From Croceitalea dokdonensis DOKDO 023 (GTDB lineage: Bacteria; Bacteroidota; Bacteroidia; Flavobacteriales; Flavobacteriaceae), in the NCBI RefSeq assembly GCF_001306415.1, contig NZ_LDJX01000002.1, positions 558,001 to 622,000 on the forward strand: a stretch of 64,000 nt of DNA, in the 5' to 3' direction. The notes beneath the pieces were generated by a model, which saw nothing but the letters and a program-made list of their open reading frames with translations, was not told the DNA's origin and made no database searches. A program made the translations under genes and the position numbers. This document shows, one piece after another, positions 1 to 8,402 of the stretch (position 1 is its first letter; each line of letters opens with the position of its first letter).

Positions 1-516
1 AAGCTCTGACTCCACACTTTGTGAAATGTTAGTCAAAAACTTGTCCCGATCAGAGTTGATTTCTTCGATATCCATGGAAGCCACCACTAGACGGAGCTGG
101 CCAAAAATGATTTCTTTAGCCAAATCCTGCACTTCCTGCATGCCCAATCCCAATAACCGTTCGGCAGCATTTTGCATGACGCCTGGCTCTGTGGAGACAC
201 CAATGGTAAAGCGTGACGGTACATTTACCCTTATATTCTGCTTACTCAATGCATTTGCCAAATCTACCTCTATGGAAATTGGGGTCAGATCCAAATACTC
301 ATAATCCTGTATCACTGGCCAGATAAAGGCAGCACCCCCATGAATACACTTAGCGGAATTGCCGGTACCTACCTTACCGTAGACCACCAAAATACGGTCT
401 GATGGACAACGTTTGTACCTTCTAATAAATGATATGATGATGATGAAGAAAAATAGGATGGCAAAGCCAATGGCGAGCAAAGATGCGCCGCCGCCCAATT
501 GTAATGGTAAAAGCAT
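1..516 (-). CDS. Flotillin/SPFH-domain protein, 3' part cut by window edge
   Basis: The reading frame is open from the ATG at 516 to the window edge, giving about 172 residues of the N-terminal part. It begins with a Gly-rich stretch and one membrane helix (about residues 10-33, ending FFFIIIISFIRRYKRCPSD), followed by an SPFH-like beta-rich domain (RILVVYGKVGTGNSAKCIHGG, then LTPISIEVDL and RFTIGVS). The helix plus SPFH layout and the NfeD gene just upstream on the same strand (4 bases between stop and start) are typical of the flotillin-NfeD operon, which organises membrane microdomains. The family assignment is good; the C-terminal coiled coil lies outside the window, so full length and oligomerisation region cannot be judged. 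Confidence 0.85.
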   Translation of the reverse strand, partial: MLLPLQLGGGASLLAIGFAILFFFIIIISFIRRYKRCPSDRILVVYGKVGTGNSAKCIHGGAAFIWPVIQDYEYLDLTPISIEVDLANALSKQNIRVNVPSRFTIGVSTEPGVMQNAAERLLGLGMQEVQDLAKEIIFGQLRLVVASMDIEEINSDRDKFLTNISQSVESEL

Positions 517-520
517 ATGG

Positions 521-1099
521 TTATTTATTTAATGATTCAACAATCAAGATTCCGTTATCGGTCACTTCTTTAACTTTGATGACATTGCCCTGTACCAAGT
601 CCTTGGTGTTGTCCGTCAACGCCTCCATTTCCCGCAAGGTGCCTTGTACCCTAATACTCACTTTGCCAATGCTACTGCGTTTGGCGCCAACGGTCAAATA
701 TACCTCGCCTATTTGGTTGAGCGCGTTGTGCAGTTTTAAGGTACCGCTATGCTGCAATTTGGCCAGGTAATAAAATAGGGCGGCCATGGCCGTCATCATG
801 GCCAAACCACAGATTACGGATATCACCACGGTTAGCCCCGTAGATAAACCATTATCCAGACAAGAAATACCGGACCAGCCAAAAATGGTTAAAAAGCCCA
901 TTAGATTTTTAAAGGAAAGGAACTGAAAGCCAATGCCGGTATCCCCGTCGATTTCGGCATCAACATCACCCCCCATATCATCGGCATCACCACCAACCAA
1001 AGTCAATATCATCAAGACCAAAAAAATGGCGGATGATACCAAGGCGGTAATCCAATAAATTTTTTCAAAAAGCGATAAGGCGGCAAACCAGTTTTCCAT
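521..1099 (-). CDS. NfeD-like membrane protein with OB-fold
   Basis: A 192-residue protein. It starts with a membrane helix (ITALVSSAIFLVLMILTLVGG, about residues 18-38), then an acidic loop (GGDADDMGGDVDAEIDGD), a second hydrophobic segment around residues 62-73 and a third (LTVVISVICGLAMMTAMAAL) around residues 88-107. The C-terminal ~70 residues (IGEVYLTVGAKRSSIGKVSIRV ... GNVIKVKEV) fit the OB-fold of NfeD proteins. NfeD proteins partner with flotillins, and here the flotillin gene follows after 4 bases, so the two are almost certainly co-transcribed. This is the short NfeD class without the ClpP-like protease domain. Function in membrane organisation is inferred from family context. Confidence 0.85.
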   Translation of the reverse strand: MENWFAALSLFEKIYWITALVSSAIFLVLMILTLVGGDADDMGGDVDAEIDGDTGIGFQFLSFKNLMGFLTIFGWSGISCLDNGLSTGLTVVISVICGLAMMTAMAALFYYLAKLQHSGTLKLHNALNQIGEVYLTVGAKRSSIGKVSIRVQGTLREMEALTDNTKDLVQGNVIKVKEVTDNGILIVESLNK

Positions 1100-1248
1100 G
1101 GTGGTTAGGTGTTGGTTAGTATTTTACCTCGGTACCTGCCAAGGTATGCTTCATAACAAAATTCTAGTTTCTAGGCCAAACTTGGTTGGCATACCCGTTG
1201 GCGACTAAATTAAAGGTTTAAGATAAGACTTTACTTAAAATCTAAGGT

Positions 1249-2415
1249 CTATTTAGAAAGTAAAACACTTACGGCATTGCCCCCAAAACCCACGGCATTT
1301 ACCATGACATAATTTAAGGAAGTTGGTGGTTCTTGGGGTTTGGTATATGGCACATGGATCGTTTTTTGGTGTTGTAACATCAACACTGCCAATTCTACGC
1401 TCAACATACCGGAGGTTCCAAAGGTGTGGCCCACTTTCCATTTATTGGTAGTTAAAAATGGGATTTTGTTACAAAACACCTTTTCAATGGCATGCATTTC
1501 CGATACATCGCCCTTTATGGTACCTGGGGCATGCATCACAATTACATCTATTTCCCCAGGTGAAATTCCCTTTAAGGCCATCTTCATGGAATCCTGAAAA
1601 CATTGGGCATCGGCAGAAATGGAAACATTATGGCGCAAGGGCTCCGTGGCATACCCTATTCCTACAATACTGGCCATGCGGTTGGTTACCTGCCCTACTT
1701 CCAAACAGGCCATAGCGGCACCTTCACCAAGCACCATCGTGTTGGTGGACTTCTCCAAATCAAGGGCACGACAGGGAAATGGAACCCCATTTTGAGGTTT
1801 CGCATAAATTTTTAATGCCTGCATTTGGGCAATGGTAAAGGGAGTCAAAGGAGCTTCCGAGCCACCTACCAAAAATTGTTGCGCCAAACCGCTTTGCAAC
1901 CATGCTACCCCATTTAACAAAGCGTGGAGTGCCGTGGAACAGGTAATGGAATGGGAGATGGTGGGGCCATGGGTCTGTAGGTCATGTGCCAACCAAGAGG
2001 AAATATTGCCCAAAGTAGTGGTTGGGGATGCCAACACAGCTGTTTTGCCGTCTTCCAAGAATTGGGCATGGTGTTGCTCAAATAGTGCTGTTGCCCCGCG
2101 GGAAGAACCTATATTTATTCCATACTCCTTCCTAACTTCTTTCCAGTTGGCCATTTCCACCGCTCTTCTTGCGGCAAAAAGTGCAAAAAGTACCGTACGG
2201 TCCAAATGCTGGTATTTGGGCTCATGCCCACTAAGCGATATAATGCGCTGGTTATCTTGGGATGACAACCTGCCCGCCCAAACAGATTGCTTTTGGTAGG
2301 GCATCTTTGACAACAGGTGCTTATTTGTAAGGTACTGTTCCCAAACATCACCCAAGGAGCACCCCAGAGGGGATATGGATGCCAAGGCAGTTATGGATAT
2401 GGGTTGGTTCAGCAT
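1249..2415 (-). CDS. Beta-ketoacyl-ACP synthase (KAS I/II type)
   Basis: A 388-residue ketosynthase. The start at MLNQPISITALASISPLGCS is preferred over an ATG 120 bases further upstream, because the longer form would overlap the divergent gene at 2478 and adds no recognisable residues; a TAnnTTTG box also lies 14 bases upstream. The Cys-His-His triad is visible: Cys159 (SITCSTALHALL), His295 (VMHAPGTIKGD, the equivalent of NAHGT) and His330 (KVGHTFGTSG). It condenses acyl-ACP with malonyl-ACP. The canonical NAHGTST motif is altered, so it belongs to a divergent subfamily rather than housekeeping FabF. It lies on the same strand as bioA, bioD and bioF; a role in making the pimeloyl precursor is possible but is only inferred from position. 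Confidence 0.85.
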   Translation of the reverse strand: MLNQPISITALASISPLGCSLGDVWEQYLTNKHLLSKMPYQKQSVWAGRLSSQDNQRIISLSGHEPKYQHLDRTVLFALFAARRAVEMANWKEVRKEYGINIGSSRGATALFEQHHAQFLEDGKTAVLASPTTTLGNISSWLAHDLQTHGPTISHSITCSTALHALLNGVAWLQSGLAQQFLVGGSEAPLTPFTIAQMQALKIYAKPQNGVPFPCRALDLEKSTNTMVLGEGAAMACLEVGQVTNRMASIVGIGYATEPLRHNVSISADAQCFQDSMKMALKGISPGEIDVIVMHAPGTIKGDVSEMHAIEKVFCNKIPFLTTNKWKVGHTFGTSGMLSVELAVLMLQHQKTIHVPYTKPQEPPTSLNYVMVNAVGFGGNAVSVLLSK

Positions 2416-2428
2416 ATTAAATTCGCCA

Positions 2429-2436
2429 CAAAAGTA
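2429..2436 (-). promoter_or_regulatory. Candidate -7 box (TACTTTTG) for the ketosynthase gene
   Basis: On the minus strand this reads TACTTTTG, matching the Bacteroidota consensus TAnnTTTG, and ends 13 bases before the chosen ATG. A TTG lies about 22 bases upstream (2459-2461), within the loose spacing known for flavobacterial promoters. It supports the shorter start. Confidence 0.4.
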
Positions 2437-2477
2437 AAAGTTCTTACCTTCATATCTCCAAACCAAAACTAAAAAGG

Positions 2478-2915
2478 ATGAACAACGAGTTGGTGCCACA
2501 ACCCAGTTGGTGGAAAAGAAATTGGAAATGGGCATTGCCCGTGGGCGGTTGCCTGGGCATTATCATTTTTGCGGTAGTTTTATTTACGTCCATCTACTTT
2601 GGGGTTACAAAGATCATGGAGGAGTCCGAGCCCTATGTGGAGGCCTTTGCGCTAATCCATGAAGATGAAGCCCTGTTGCAGGTCATGGGGTCTCCCATTA
2701 CCCGTGATGGTGCCGTTCAGGGTTCCATTAACAACAAAAACGGAAATAAAACCGCCCAGATGACCATTCCCATAGCCGGCCCTGATGCCTCGGGCACGCT
2801 TTACGTAGATGCCTATGGACGCGGGGAAATTTGGAAATATCATGAAATCACGGTACAGGTTGGGAATCAAGAGTTTGACTTTACGGATAGGCTGAAGAAC
2901 TTGAAAAAGAACTGA
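2478..2915 (+). CDS. Coa1/Tim21-like membrane protein (cytochrome c oxidase assembly factor type)
   Basis: A 145-residue protein with a short basic N-terminus (PSWWKRNWKW), one membrane helix (LPVGGCLGIIIFAVVLFTSIYFGV, about residues 20-43) and a C-terminal domain with the pattern of Coa1 family proteins: EDEALLQVMGSPI, then GSINNKNGNKTAQMTIPIAGPDASGTLYVDA and a final EITVQV. The family is related to the mitochondrial cytochrome oxidase assembly factor Coa1; the bacterial role is not established. It is transcribed divergently from the ketosynthase and stands alone. Confidence 0.75.
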   Translation: MNNELVPQPSWWKRNWKWALPVGGCLGIIIFAVVLFTSIYFGVTKIMEESEPYVEAFALIHEDEALLQVMGSPITRDGAVQGSINNKNGNKTAQMTIPIAGPDASGTLYVDAYGRGEIWKYHEITVQVGNQEFDFTDRLKNLKKN

Positions 2916-3188
2916 CCTGTAGGTCTGCGCTTTGCGCTGCACGCCGATTGATATGGAATAAAGTACCGTTTTTATTTGGCAGCCTTTTTCAAGGCAGTCT
3001 TGTCAACGAACAACCCAACCACTTTGTGTTGCAATGCATGCATGCCTGCTTCAGGAAGGGTTTCAACCAATGATTGTGACCAATGAGCGCTACAGATGCA
3101 ACATATATTGACATTCTTAATTCAGGATAAGCTAGCCCTTACTGCTACAAAAGGGGCGTTTATTGCATAATGCTTCTAAGTCCGAACA

Positions 3189-4082
3189 TCATCGTATGCC
3201 CTGTACCGCCATTTTCAGGGTATATATAGCATCCATGGCCGTAATAAAGAGTACATCTTGATTGGGTCCACCGAAAGTGACGTTTGCCGTCCATTTTTTA
3301 GGGACGGGAATATGATGCACACGGGTGCCCTGAGCATTGAATATGGTTACACCATCACCCGTGAGATACAAGTTGCCCTGGTTGTCGAGGGTCATACCAT
3401 CTGAACCCAATTCACAGAAAAGCTGGCGTTTACCCAGACTCCCATCGTCGTTTATTGGATAGACATAGGTCTTCTTATCTCCAATATCCGCCACGTAGAG
3501 GGTCTTGCCGTCGGCAGTACCGATGATTCCATTGGGCATTACAAAGTCTTGCGCCACAATTTTTAGGTCAAGCATATCAGGGGTAAGGTAATAGACACGG
3601 CGTTCATCAATCTCGGGTTCAGTATGGTTCCACCAAGGCCTTTTGTAGAAAGGATCGGTAAAATAGATACCTCCTTTGGGATCTACCCAAAGATCATTGG
3701 GTCCACCCAGTTTTTTCCCTTCAAAGCCAGATACCAGTACGGTCACGTTTTTTTCGGTATCGATACGCCATAGCTCATTCTTCTCATCGGCACAGGAAAA
3801 CAGATTGCCGTTATGGTCAAAGTAAAGTCCATTGGAACGTCCTGAAGGTTGTAAATAGGTACTGACCGAATTACTGGCCGCATCCCATTTTAAGATACGG
3901 TCGTTGGGTTGGTCGGTAAAATAGACATCACCATTTTGGTGCATTGCAGGGCCTTCGGTGAAGTCATATCCCTCGGCGACCAAATAAAGTGCTGCACCCT
4001 CGGCAACGATACCCTGGGCGGTACAGGAGGTACCGCAAAACCCACAAACGGCAACAATAAAAAATAGGCTACTGATTTTCAT
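3189..4082 (-). CDS. Exported SMP-30/gluconolactonase-family beta-propeller
   Basis: A 297-residue protein with an N-terminal signal (MKISSLFFIVAVCGFCGTSC) that may be a lipobox-type or ordinary signal peptide (Cys at 20). The mature part is an SMP-30/gluconolactonase six-bladed propeller: TEGPAMHQNGDVYFTD holds the first metal-binding Glu, GGPNDLWVDPKGGIYFTDPF and MPNGIIGTADGKTLYVAD give the Asn ligands, and LGSDGMTLDNQGNLY gives the Asp ligand. All the usual divalent-metal ligands are therefore present. Members hydrolyse sugar lactones or related esters; the real substrate here cannot be read from sequence. It is in the periplasm or on the cell surface. A 74-base gap separates it from bioA upstream. 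Confidence 0.88.
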   Translation of the reverse strand: MKISSLFFIVAVCGFCGTSCTAQGIVAEGAALYLVAEGYDFTEGPAMHQNGDVYFTDQPNDRILKWDAASNSVSTYLQPSGRSNGLYFDHNGNLFSCADEKNELWRIDTEKNVTVLVSGFEGKKLGGPNDLWVDPKGGIYFTDPFYKRPWWNHTEPEIDERRVYYLTPDMLDLKIVAQDFVMPNGIIGTADGKTLYVADIGDKKTYVYPINDDGSLGKRQLFCELGSDGMTLDNQGNLYLTGDGVTIFNAQGTRVHHIPVPKKWTANVTFGGPNQDVLFITAMDAIYTLKMAVQGIR

Positions 4083-4156
4083 ATTCCAAGGTGCGAAAGT
4101 TAATCATTATTGCCTTCTTTAGACTTTTTGTTTTTGACCGAAAATGTACTCTTGAT

Positions 4157-5452
4157 TTAAAAAACTTCAAGCAATTCTTTAATAGCACTATAGATTTTTT
4201 TTAACTGTGCATCGGTAATAACGTAAGGCGGAAGCACATAAATGGTATTGCCCAAAGGACGAAGGTTGATGCCCCGCTGCATAAAAAATGCGTACAAACG
4301 GTCTCTTAATTTGCCATAACGGTCCGTGTTCAGCTTTAGGTCAATGGCCAAAATCACACCAAGACTACGGGCGTTCTGGACCTTTGGGTGAACATGTACG
4401 TTACGGACAAACGCACGGTGTTGCCTTTGGATGTCCACTCTACGTTCTAGGAGTTGTGCTGATTGTAATAGGTCCAAGCCCGCCAACGCAGCGGCACAAC
4501 CAATAGGGTGGGCGCTGTAGGTATGTGCATGAAAGAATCCTTTGGCGACCTCATCGCTTAAAAAGGCATCAAATACGTTCTGCGTACAACTGGTAATGCT
4601 CAAGGGAAACATACCAGCAGTCAAGGCCTTGCTCAAACAGATGATATCTGGCTGGTGGTCAAGGTAATCACAAGCAAAGTTTTTTCCGGTCTTGCCAAAC
4701 CCGGTCATGATCTCATCGGCCACACAAAGCACATTCGCTTTTTTACAGCTTGTAATCAGGGCATCCAAGCCTTTGGCGGAATGGAACTTCATTCCCGCTG
4801 CTCCCTGCACCAGCGGTTCAAAAACAAAAGCGGCGCAGTGGTTGTTCTCCAAGATGGTTTCCAACCGTGCCAGAACCTGTTCCAAATTTGTATCCGTGGG
4901 AGCCGGAATTCGTTCCACCTTTAACAAAAAGTCCTCAAAAGGGCCGTTGTAGGAAGACAATCCAGAGGCGCTCATGGCACCAAAGGTATCGCCGTGAAAT
5001 CCATCTTCAAAAGCTATGAGGGTGTCCCGCTTTTTGCCTTGATTATGGTAATACTGTAAGGCCATTTTTATGGCAGCTTCCACAGCCGTGGAACCATTAT
5101 CGTTAAAAAAGATCTTGGCTTGGTTATTAGGCAAAATTTGCATTAGCCGCTCAGACAGTTCAATGGCCGGCCTATGGGTAAACCCACTGAACATCACAAA
5201 ATCCAACTCCTGCATTTGTTTGGTCATGGCCGCGGTAATATGGGGATTGCCGTGGCCGTACATGGCCGTGTACCACGAGGCAATACCATCAATATAGGTC
5301 TTGCCCATATCATCTTGGAACAAGGCCCCTTTTGCCTTAACAATGGCCAATGGCTTGGCCGCCGTATGGTGCTGGGTCAACGGGTGCCAGAGGTGCTTGC
5401 CATCCCTTTGGGCCAAGTTTGGCCCTTGTATCAAATCGTTAAAATCACTCAT
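4157..5452 (-). CDS. bioA: Adenosylmethionine-8-amino-7-oxononanoate aminotransferase
   Basis: A 431-residue class-III PLP aminotransferase. It transfers the amino group of S-adenosylmethionine to 8-amino-7-oxononanoate, forming 7,8-diaminononanoate in biotin synthesis. Recognisable elements are HLWHPLTQH near the N-terminus (BioA hallmark for the SAM/KAPA pocket), DGIASWYTAMYGHGNP, the PLP-binding Asp in VADEIMTGFGKTG (Asp246) and the Schiff-base Lys275 in CLSKALTAGMFPLSIT. Length is normal for BioA. The start is the only ATG that precedes the conserved N-terminus closely; it lies 40 bases from the divergent GT39-like gene, so a shared promoter region is likely. Confidence 0.95.
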   Translation of the reverse strand: MSDFNDLIQGPNLAQRDGKHLWHPLTQHHTAAKPLAIVKAKGALFQDDMGKTYIDGIASWYTAMYGHGNPHITAAMTKQMQELDFVMFSGFTHRPAIELSERLMQILPNNQAKIFFNDNGSTAVEAAIKMALQYYHNQGKKRDTLIAFEDGFHGDTFGAMSASGLSSYNGPFEDFLLKVERIPAPTDTNLEQVLARLETILENNHCAAFVFEPLVQGAAGMKFHSAKGLDALITSCKKANVLCVADEIMTGFGKTGKNFACDYLDHQPDIICLSKALTAGMFPLSITSCTQNVFDAFLSDEVAKGFFHAHTYSAHPIGCAAALAGLDLLQSAQLLERRVDIQRQHRAFVRNVHVHPKVQNARSLGVILAIDLKLNTDRYGKLRDRLYAFFMQRGINLRPLGNTIYVLPPYVITDAQLKKIYSAIKELLEVF

Positions 5453-5492
5453 TTTGCCTACCTTGCAAAGATGGTGATAAAACCAAAAAAAT

Positions 5493-6995
5493 GTGAGTCC
5501 CTTGTTTAAAAAACCTATTGCTTTTTTTCAGTCGTTTTATCATGATCTGCGAGAACCGCAGCTATTTTTGCTATTATTTGGCATAGCTTACCTTATCCGC
5601 TTTCCCTTCTTTTTCCGTGATTATATTGATCGTGACGAAAGCACTTTTATAGTCATGGCGCAATCTTGGGTAGATGGTCATTTACCCTACACTGAGCTTT
5701 GGGATTTAAAACCGCCCGTGGCCTTTCTTTTCTTTGCTGCCATCATTTATCTGTTTGGGAAGAGTTTTATTGCCATACGGATAGGAGGGGTAATCCTTGT
5801 GGCCATTACGGCTATTTTTACCTATAAGGTTGGAAAACGCAGCGGCTATAAGAAGGCAGGATTTTACAGCGCGTTTTTGGCAGTGGTTTTGCAAAGCCTT
5901 TTTGGTAGTTTGCAGGGGGTGATGTCAGAACATATCTGTATGGCCTTTTTTATGGTTGGGCTATATTACTTTATGTTTTATACAACGCACTGGGGAGCGC
6001 TGGTTTCCGGCTTGTTTATGGGCTTGGCACTCATGTCCAAACTTAATTTAGGCTATGCCCTGATATTCTTGTTTGGACTGTCATTTTTTATTGGATTGCG
6101 CAAAAAAACAGTTCCTGCCACCCTTGCAAGACTGGCTATCTCTGGCACGGGAATTTTAACGGTGGTTGGGTTCACCGCACTGCCCTATGCTTTACAGGGG
6201 CAAACTGCCCTTTGGTTCGCTTCCGTTTTTAAAGCTCCAATGGCCTACGTGGCAGCCTCGGATGCCAGCTTCATTAAGGTGCTGCCCTACGTACTTCCAA
6301 CACTGTTGTTTCTAGGGTTGAGTTTAAAAAAACGGTGGCTAGACCCAAAATCTAGTCCTATATGGATGCTCATTGCCGTTACCCTTGGTGTCCTTTTTTC
6401 ATTCTTACAAACTGGAAAGGCAAATGGACACTATCTCATCCAATTATACCCTAGCTTACTCATCCTTGTTGGAGCGGCCTTGACGAAAATGAAAGTGTCC
6501 TTACCCAAAAACTACAAGGCTGCACTTCTTGTTCTTTGCGTATTTGTTCCCATGGAAACCTACCTGGAAATGGGGGCCGTGGTAAAACACAAATTAGAGG
6601 AAGGGACCTTTTTTAATGGCGAGGGCATCAGGGTTCCACACTATTTTAAGACCAACGCAATGGAAACGGACCGTGTGCTTTTTTTAGAATACCATATTGG
6701 TTATTGGTTACTGGATAGCAAACCGCCGAGCAAGCCCGCAACACATCCCAGTAACATTTTACGGGACCAATTATTTCCATTTATGGAAAATCCCAGAAAA
6801 ACATCAGGACTAGAACTACAGTTCTTATTGGAAGAACAACCACCGGAATATGTGATCACACGGAAAAATCGTCGGACCTTTGACAAAAAGGAATACCGCG
6901 CCAATTTTTATATTACCCTTACTCTTGCAAATAACTACCAACCGTTGGATACCGTTGATCAGGCCATCATTTACCAAAGGCTACCAGGCCAGTAG
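5493..6995 (+). CDS. GT39-like membrane glycosyltransferase (ArnT/PMT superfamily)
   Basis: A 500-residue integral membrane protein with about ten hydrophobic segments. Near the N-terminus it has RDYIDRDESTFIVMAQSW, the acidic D/E motif of the first extracytoplasmic loop in ArnT/PMT (GT39/GT83) enzymes that use lipid-linked sugars, followed by GHLPYTELWDLKPP, also typical of this superfamily. The C-terminal ~120 residues are soluble. It probably transfers a sugar from a polyprenyl carrier to a lipid or protein on the outer face of the inner membrane; the acceptor is unknown. It is divergent from bioA (40-base spacer) and overlaps the convergent bioD gene by 15 bases. Confidence 0.8.
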   Translation: MSPLFKKPIAFFQSFYHDLREPQLFLLLFGIAYLIRFPFFFRDYIDRDESTFIVMAQSWVDGHLPYTELWDLKPPVAFLFFAAIIYLFGKSFIAIRIGGVILVAITAIFTYKVGKRSGYKKAGFYSAFLAVVLQSLFGSLQGVMSEHICMAFFMVGLYYFMFYTTHWGALVSGLFMGLALMSKLNLGYALIFLFGLSFFIGLRKKTVPATLARLAISGTGILTVVGFTALPYALQGQTALWFASVFKAPMAYVAASDASFIKVLPYVLPTLLFLGLSLKKRWLDPKSSPIWMLIAVTLGVLFSFLQTGKANGHYLIQLYPSLLILVGAALTKMKVSLPKNYKAALLVLCVFVPMETYLEMGAVVKHKLEEGTFFNGEGIRVPHYFKTNAMETDRVLFLEYHIGYWLLDSKPPSKPATHPSNILRDQLFPFMENPRKTSGLELQFLLEEQPPEYVITRKNRRTFDKKEYRANFYITLTLANNYQPLDTVDQAIIYQRLPGQ

Positions 6996-7598
6996 CGCTT
7001 CACGAAATAAGGCAGCGTATTTTTTTATGGTAGGTTGGTCAAATTTAGTCTCTTCATTGATCCTTCCAAAAAATCTTGCCCCTGTTTTCTTTAAAATGAT
7101 GCTTTCTGTAGTTTGATGCTCATCCCCGCTAAAAATAATGCCAGGTTCAAATCCCTTGGACTGCAAGGCCCCGAGCGTCAATAAGGTATGGTTGATGCTC
7201 CCCAAATAGTGCCGGGAAACCACAATAACCCTGTACTCCGGTAAGATAAGATCAAAAATGGTATCGGTATCGTTCAATGGTACCAATAGCCCACCGGCAC
7301 CCTCTATGACCAAATGGTTGTCCGTTTTAGGGGGTTGTATCTGCTTAACATCTATAGTAAGCCCATCTATCTCTGCCGCGCCATGCGGACTCATTGGTGT
7401 CCGCAGGGCGTAACTATTTGGATGGATTACGGTCTTAGTATTGGAAATGAGCCGTTGTACTTTATGGCTGTCAGAATTGTCCAGGTCACCTGCTTGTACC
7501 GGCTTCCAATAATCCGCCTGCAAAGCCTCCGTAACAATGGCAGAGGCTACGGTCTTTCCAACCTCAGTGGAAATGCCTGTGATAAAAATGTGTTTCAT
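6981..7598 (-). CDS. bioD: Dethiobiotin synthetase
   Basis: A 205-residue ATP-dependent carboxylase that closes the ureido ring of 7,8-diaminononanoate to dethiobiotin. The P-loop GISTEVGKT is at residues 8-16 (Lys15), the second substrate Lys is in YWKPVQAG, and EGAGGLLVPLND is the BioD signature for Mg-ATP binding. Length is slightly below E. coli BioD, which is normal. Its start overlaps the stop of the upstream DUF2007 gene by 4 bases, so it is translationally coupled at the end of a bioF-DUF2007-DUF2007-bioD operon. Its 3' end overlaps the convergent glycosyltransferase gene by 15 bases. Confidence 0.95.
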   Translation of the reverse strand: MKHIFITGISTEVGKTVASAIVTEALQADYWKPVQAGDLDNSDSHKVQRLISNTKTVIHPNSYALRTPMSPHGAAEIDGLTIDVKQIQPPKTDNHLVIEGAGGLLVPLNDTDTIFDLILPEYRVIVVSRHYLGSINHTLLTLGALQSKGFEPGIIFSGDEHQTTESIILKKTGARFFGRINEETKFDQPTIKKYAALFREALLAW

Positions 7599-8008
7599 GC
7601 TGTATTGAAATTATGATGGCAAGATGTGCAGCGATATTCATATTTGGTATGCCAAGGCAAGGCACCTAGAACCAACCCTACAAACCAAGCTACAAAGGCC
7701 TTAAATGAGTTGACCGTAGTGGTAAATACCGTTTTTTCCGCATGGCATTGTGGACATGTGACAAGCGTTCCGTTATCAGTCAACGAATACTCAGAGATAG
7801 CATTTAAAATAGATATGGCCTGTGGCACATCCTTTTGTTTTACTACCAGTTTTACGCCTCCAATGGCATTGCTCAACAGTGGGTCTGTGTTTATGGTATG
7901 ATAATCCAGCATATTTACCACTATACCTTCGGATTCTAGTTTTCCCTTGATGACAATGGCTTCCGCTGGATACGTAGACCTGGCTATTACTTTATAATCG
8001 TTCTCCAT
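7595..8008 (-). CDS. DUF2007-type protein with zinc ribbon and membrane segment
   Basis: A 137-residue protein. The N-terminal half (YKVIARSTYPAEAIVIKGKLESEGI ... LSNAIGGVKLVVKQKDVPQA) is a DUF2007 'putative signal transducing' domain, related to PII-like small folds. A CPQC ... CTSC pair (about residues 86-132) forms a likely zinc ribbon that brackets a hydrophobic segment (FVAWFVGLVLGALPW). The start at 8008 is chosen because the alternative at 8044 would overlap the upstream paralogue's 3' end and adds a basic stretch with no match to that paralogue. It is a paralogue of the gene upstream (8019-8402) and lies between bioF and bioD. Function unknown. Confidence 0.75.
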   Translation of the reverse strand: MENDYKVIARSTYPAEAIVIKGKLESEGIVVNMLDYHTINTDPLLSNAIGGVKLVVKQKDVPQAISILNAISEYSLTDNGTLVTCPQCHAEKTVFTTTVNSFKAFVAWFVGLVLGALPWHTKYEYRCTSCHHNFNTA

Positions 8009-8018
8009 GAACCTAAAT

Positions 8019-8402
8019 CTATTGCGCTTTTGTAATAAATTCACAATGCGTACAACGATACTTTTTAGGTTCTAAAAAAGGAAACAATTTATGCATAAGC
8101 GTTTTTCTCAGATAAACTACTTCGGACTTCTGCGCTTTACAATTGGGACAGCTGATCAATTCCCCATTATCATCTACCGCAAAATTACGGACCTCATCAA
8201 AAATGGCTTTGGCCCGTTCACTATCCTCACGATATACTTGCAGTTTTATGCCACCAAGCGCGTTACTGGCAAAGGGCTCTACACCAACTATATTGGCATC
8301 CTTTAAAGTGACCTCAATCCCTTCGGATTCCAGTCTACCCTTAATAATTTGCACATCTGCCAAGAACTCAAAACTCCCCAATGTCACCAAATCCTTACCC
8401 AT
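8019..8402 (-). CDS. DUF2007-type protein with C-terminal zinc ribbon
   Basis: A 127-residue soluble protein. The N-terminal DUF2007 domain (LVTLGSFEFLADVQIIKGRLESEGIEV ... ASNALGGIKLQVYREDSERAKAIFDE) matches its neighbour at 7595-8008 residue by residue in several places (KGRLESEG, SNA.GG.KL.V). The C-terminal part has CPNC and CTHC knuckles (about residues 90-121), probably binding zinc. It lacks the membrane segment of the sister gene. The start overlaps the bioF stop by 8 bases, showing co-translation with bioF. Why two such proteins sit inside the biotin operon is not known; many DUF2007 proteins simply accompany metabolic genes. Confidence 0.78.
   Translation of the reverse strand: MGKDLVTLGSFEFLADVQIIKGRLESEGIEVTLKDANIVGVEPFASNALGGIKLQVYREDSERAKAIFDEVRNFAVDDNGELISCPNCKAQKSEVVYLRKTLMHKLFPFLEPKKYRCTHCEFITKAQ

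Noticed and set aside
1340-2299. Several long open frames on the plus strand opposite the ketosynthase gene
   Set aside because: They lie fully antisense to a gene with intact catalytic motifs and have no recognisable protein features.
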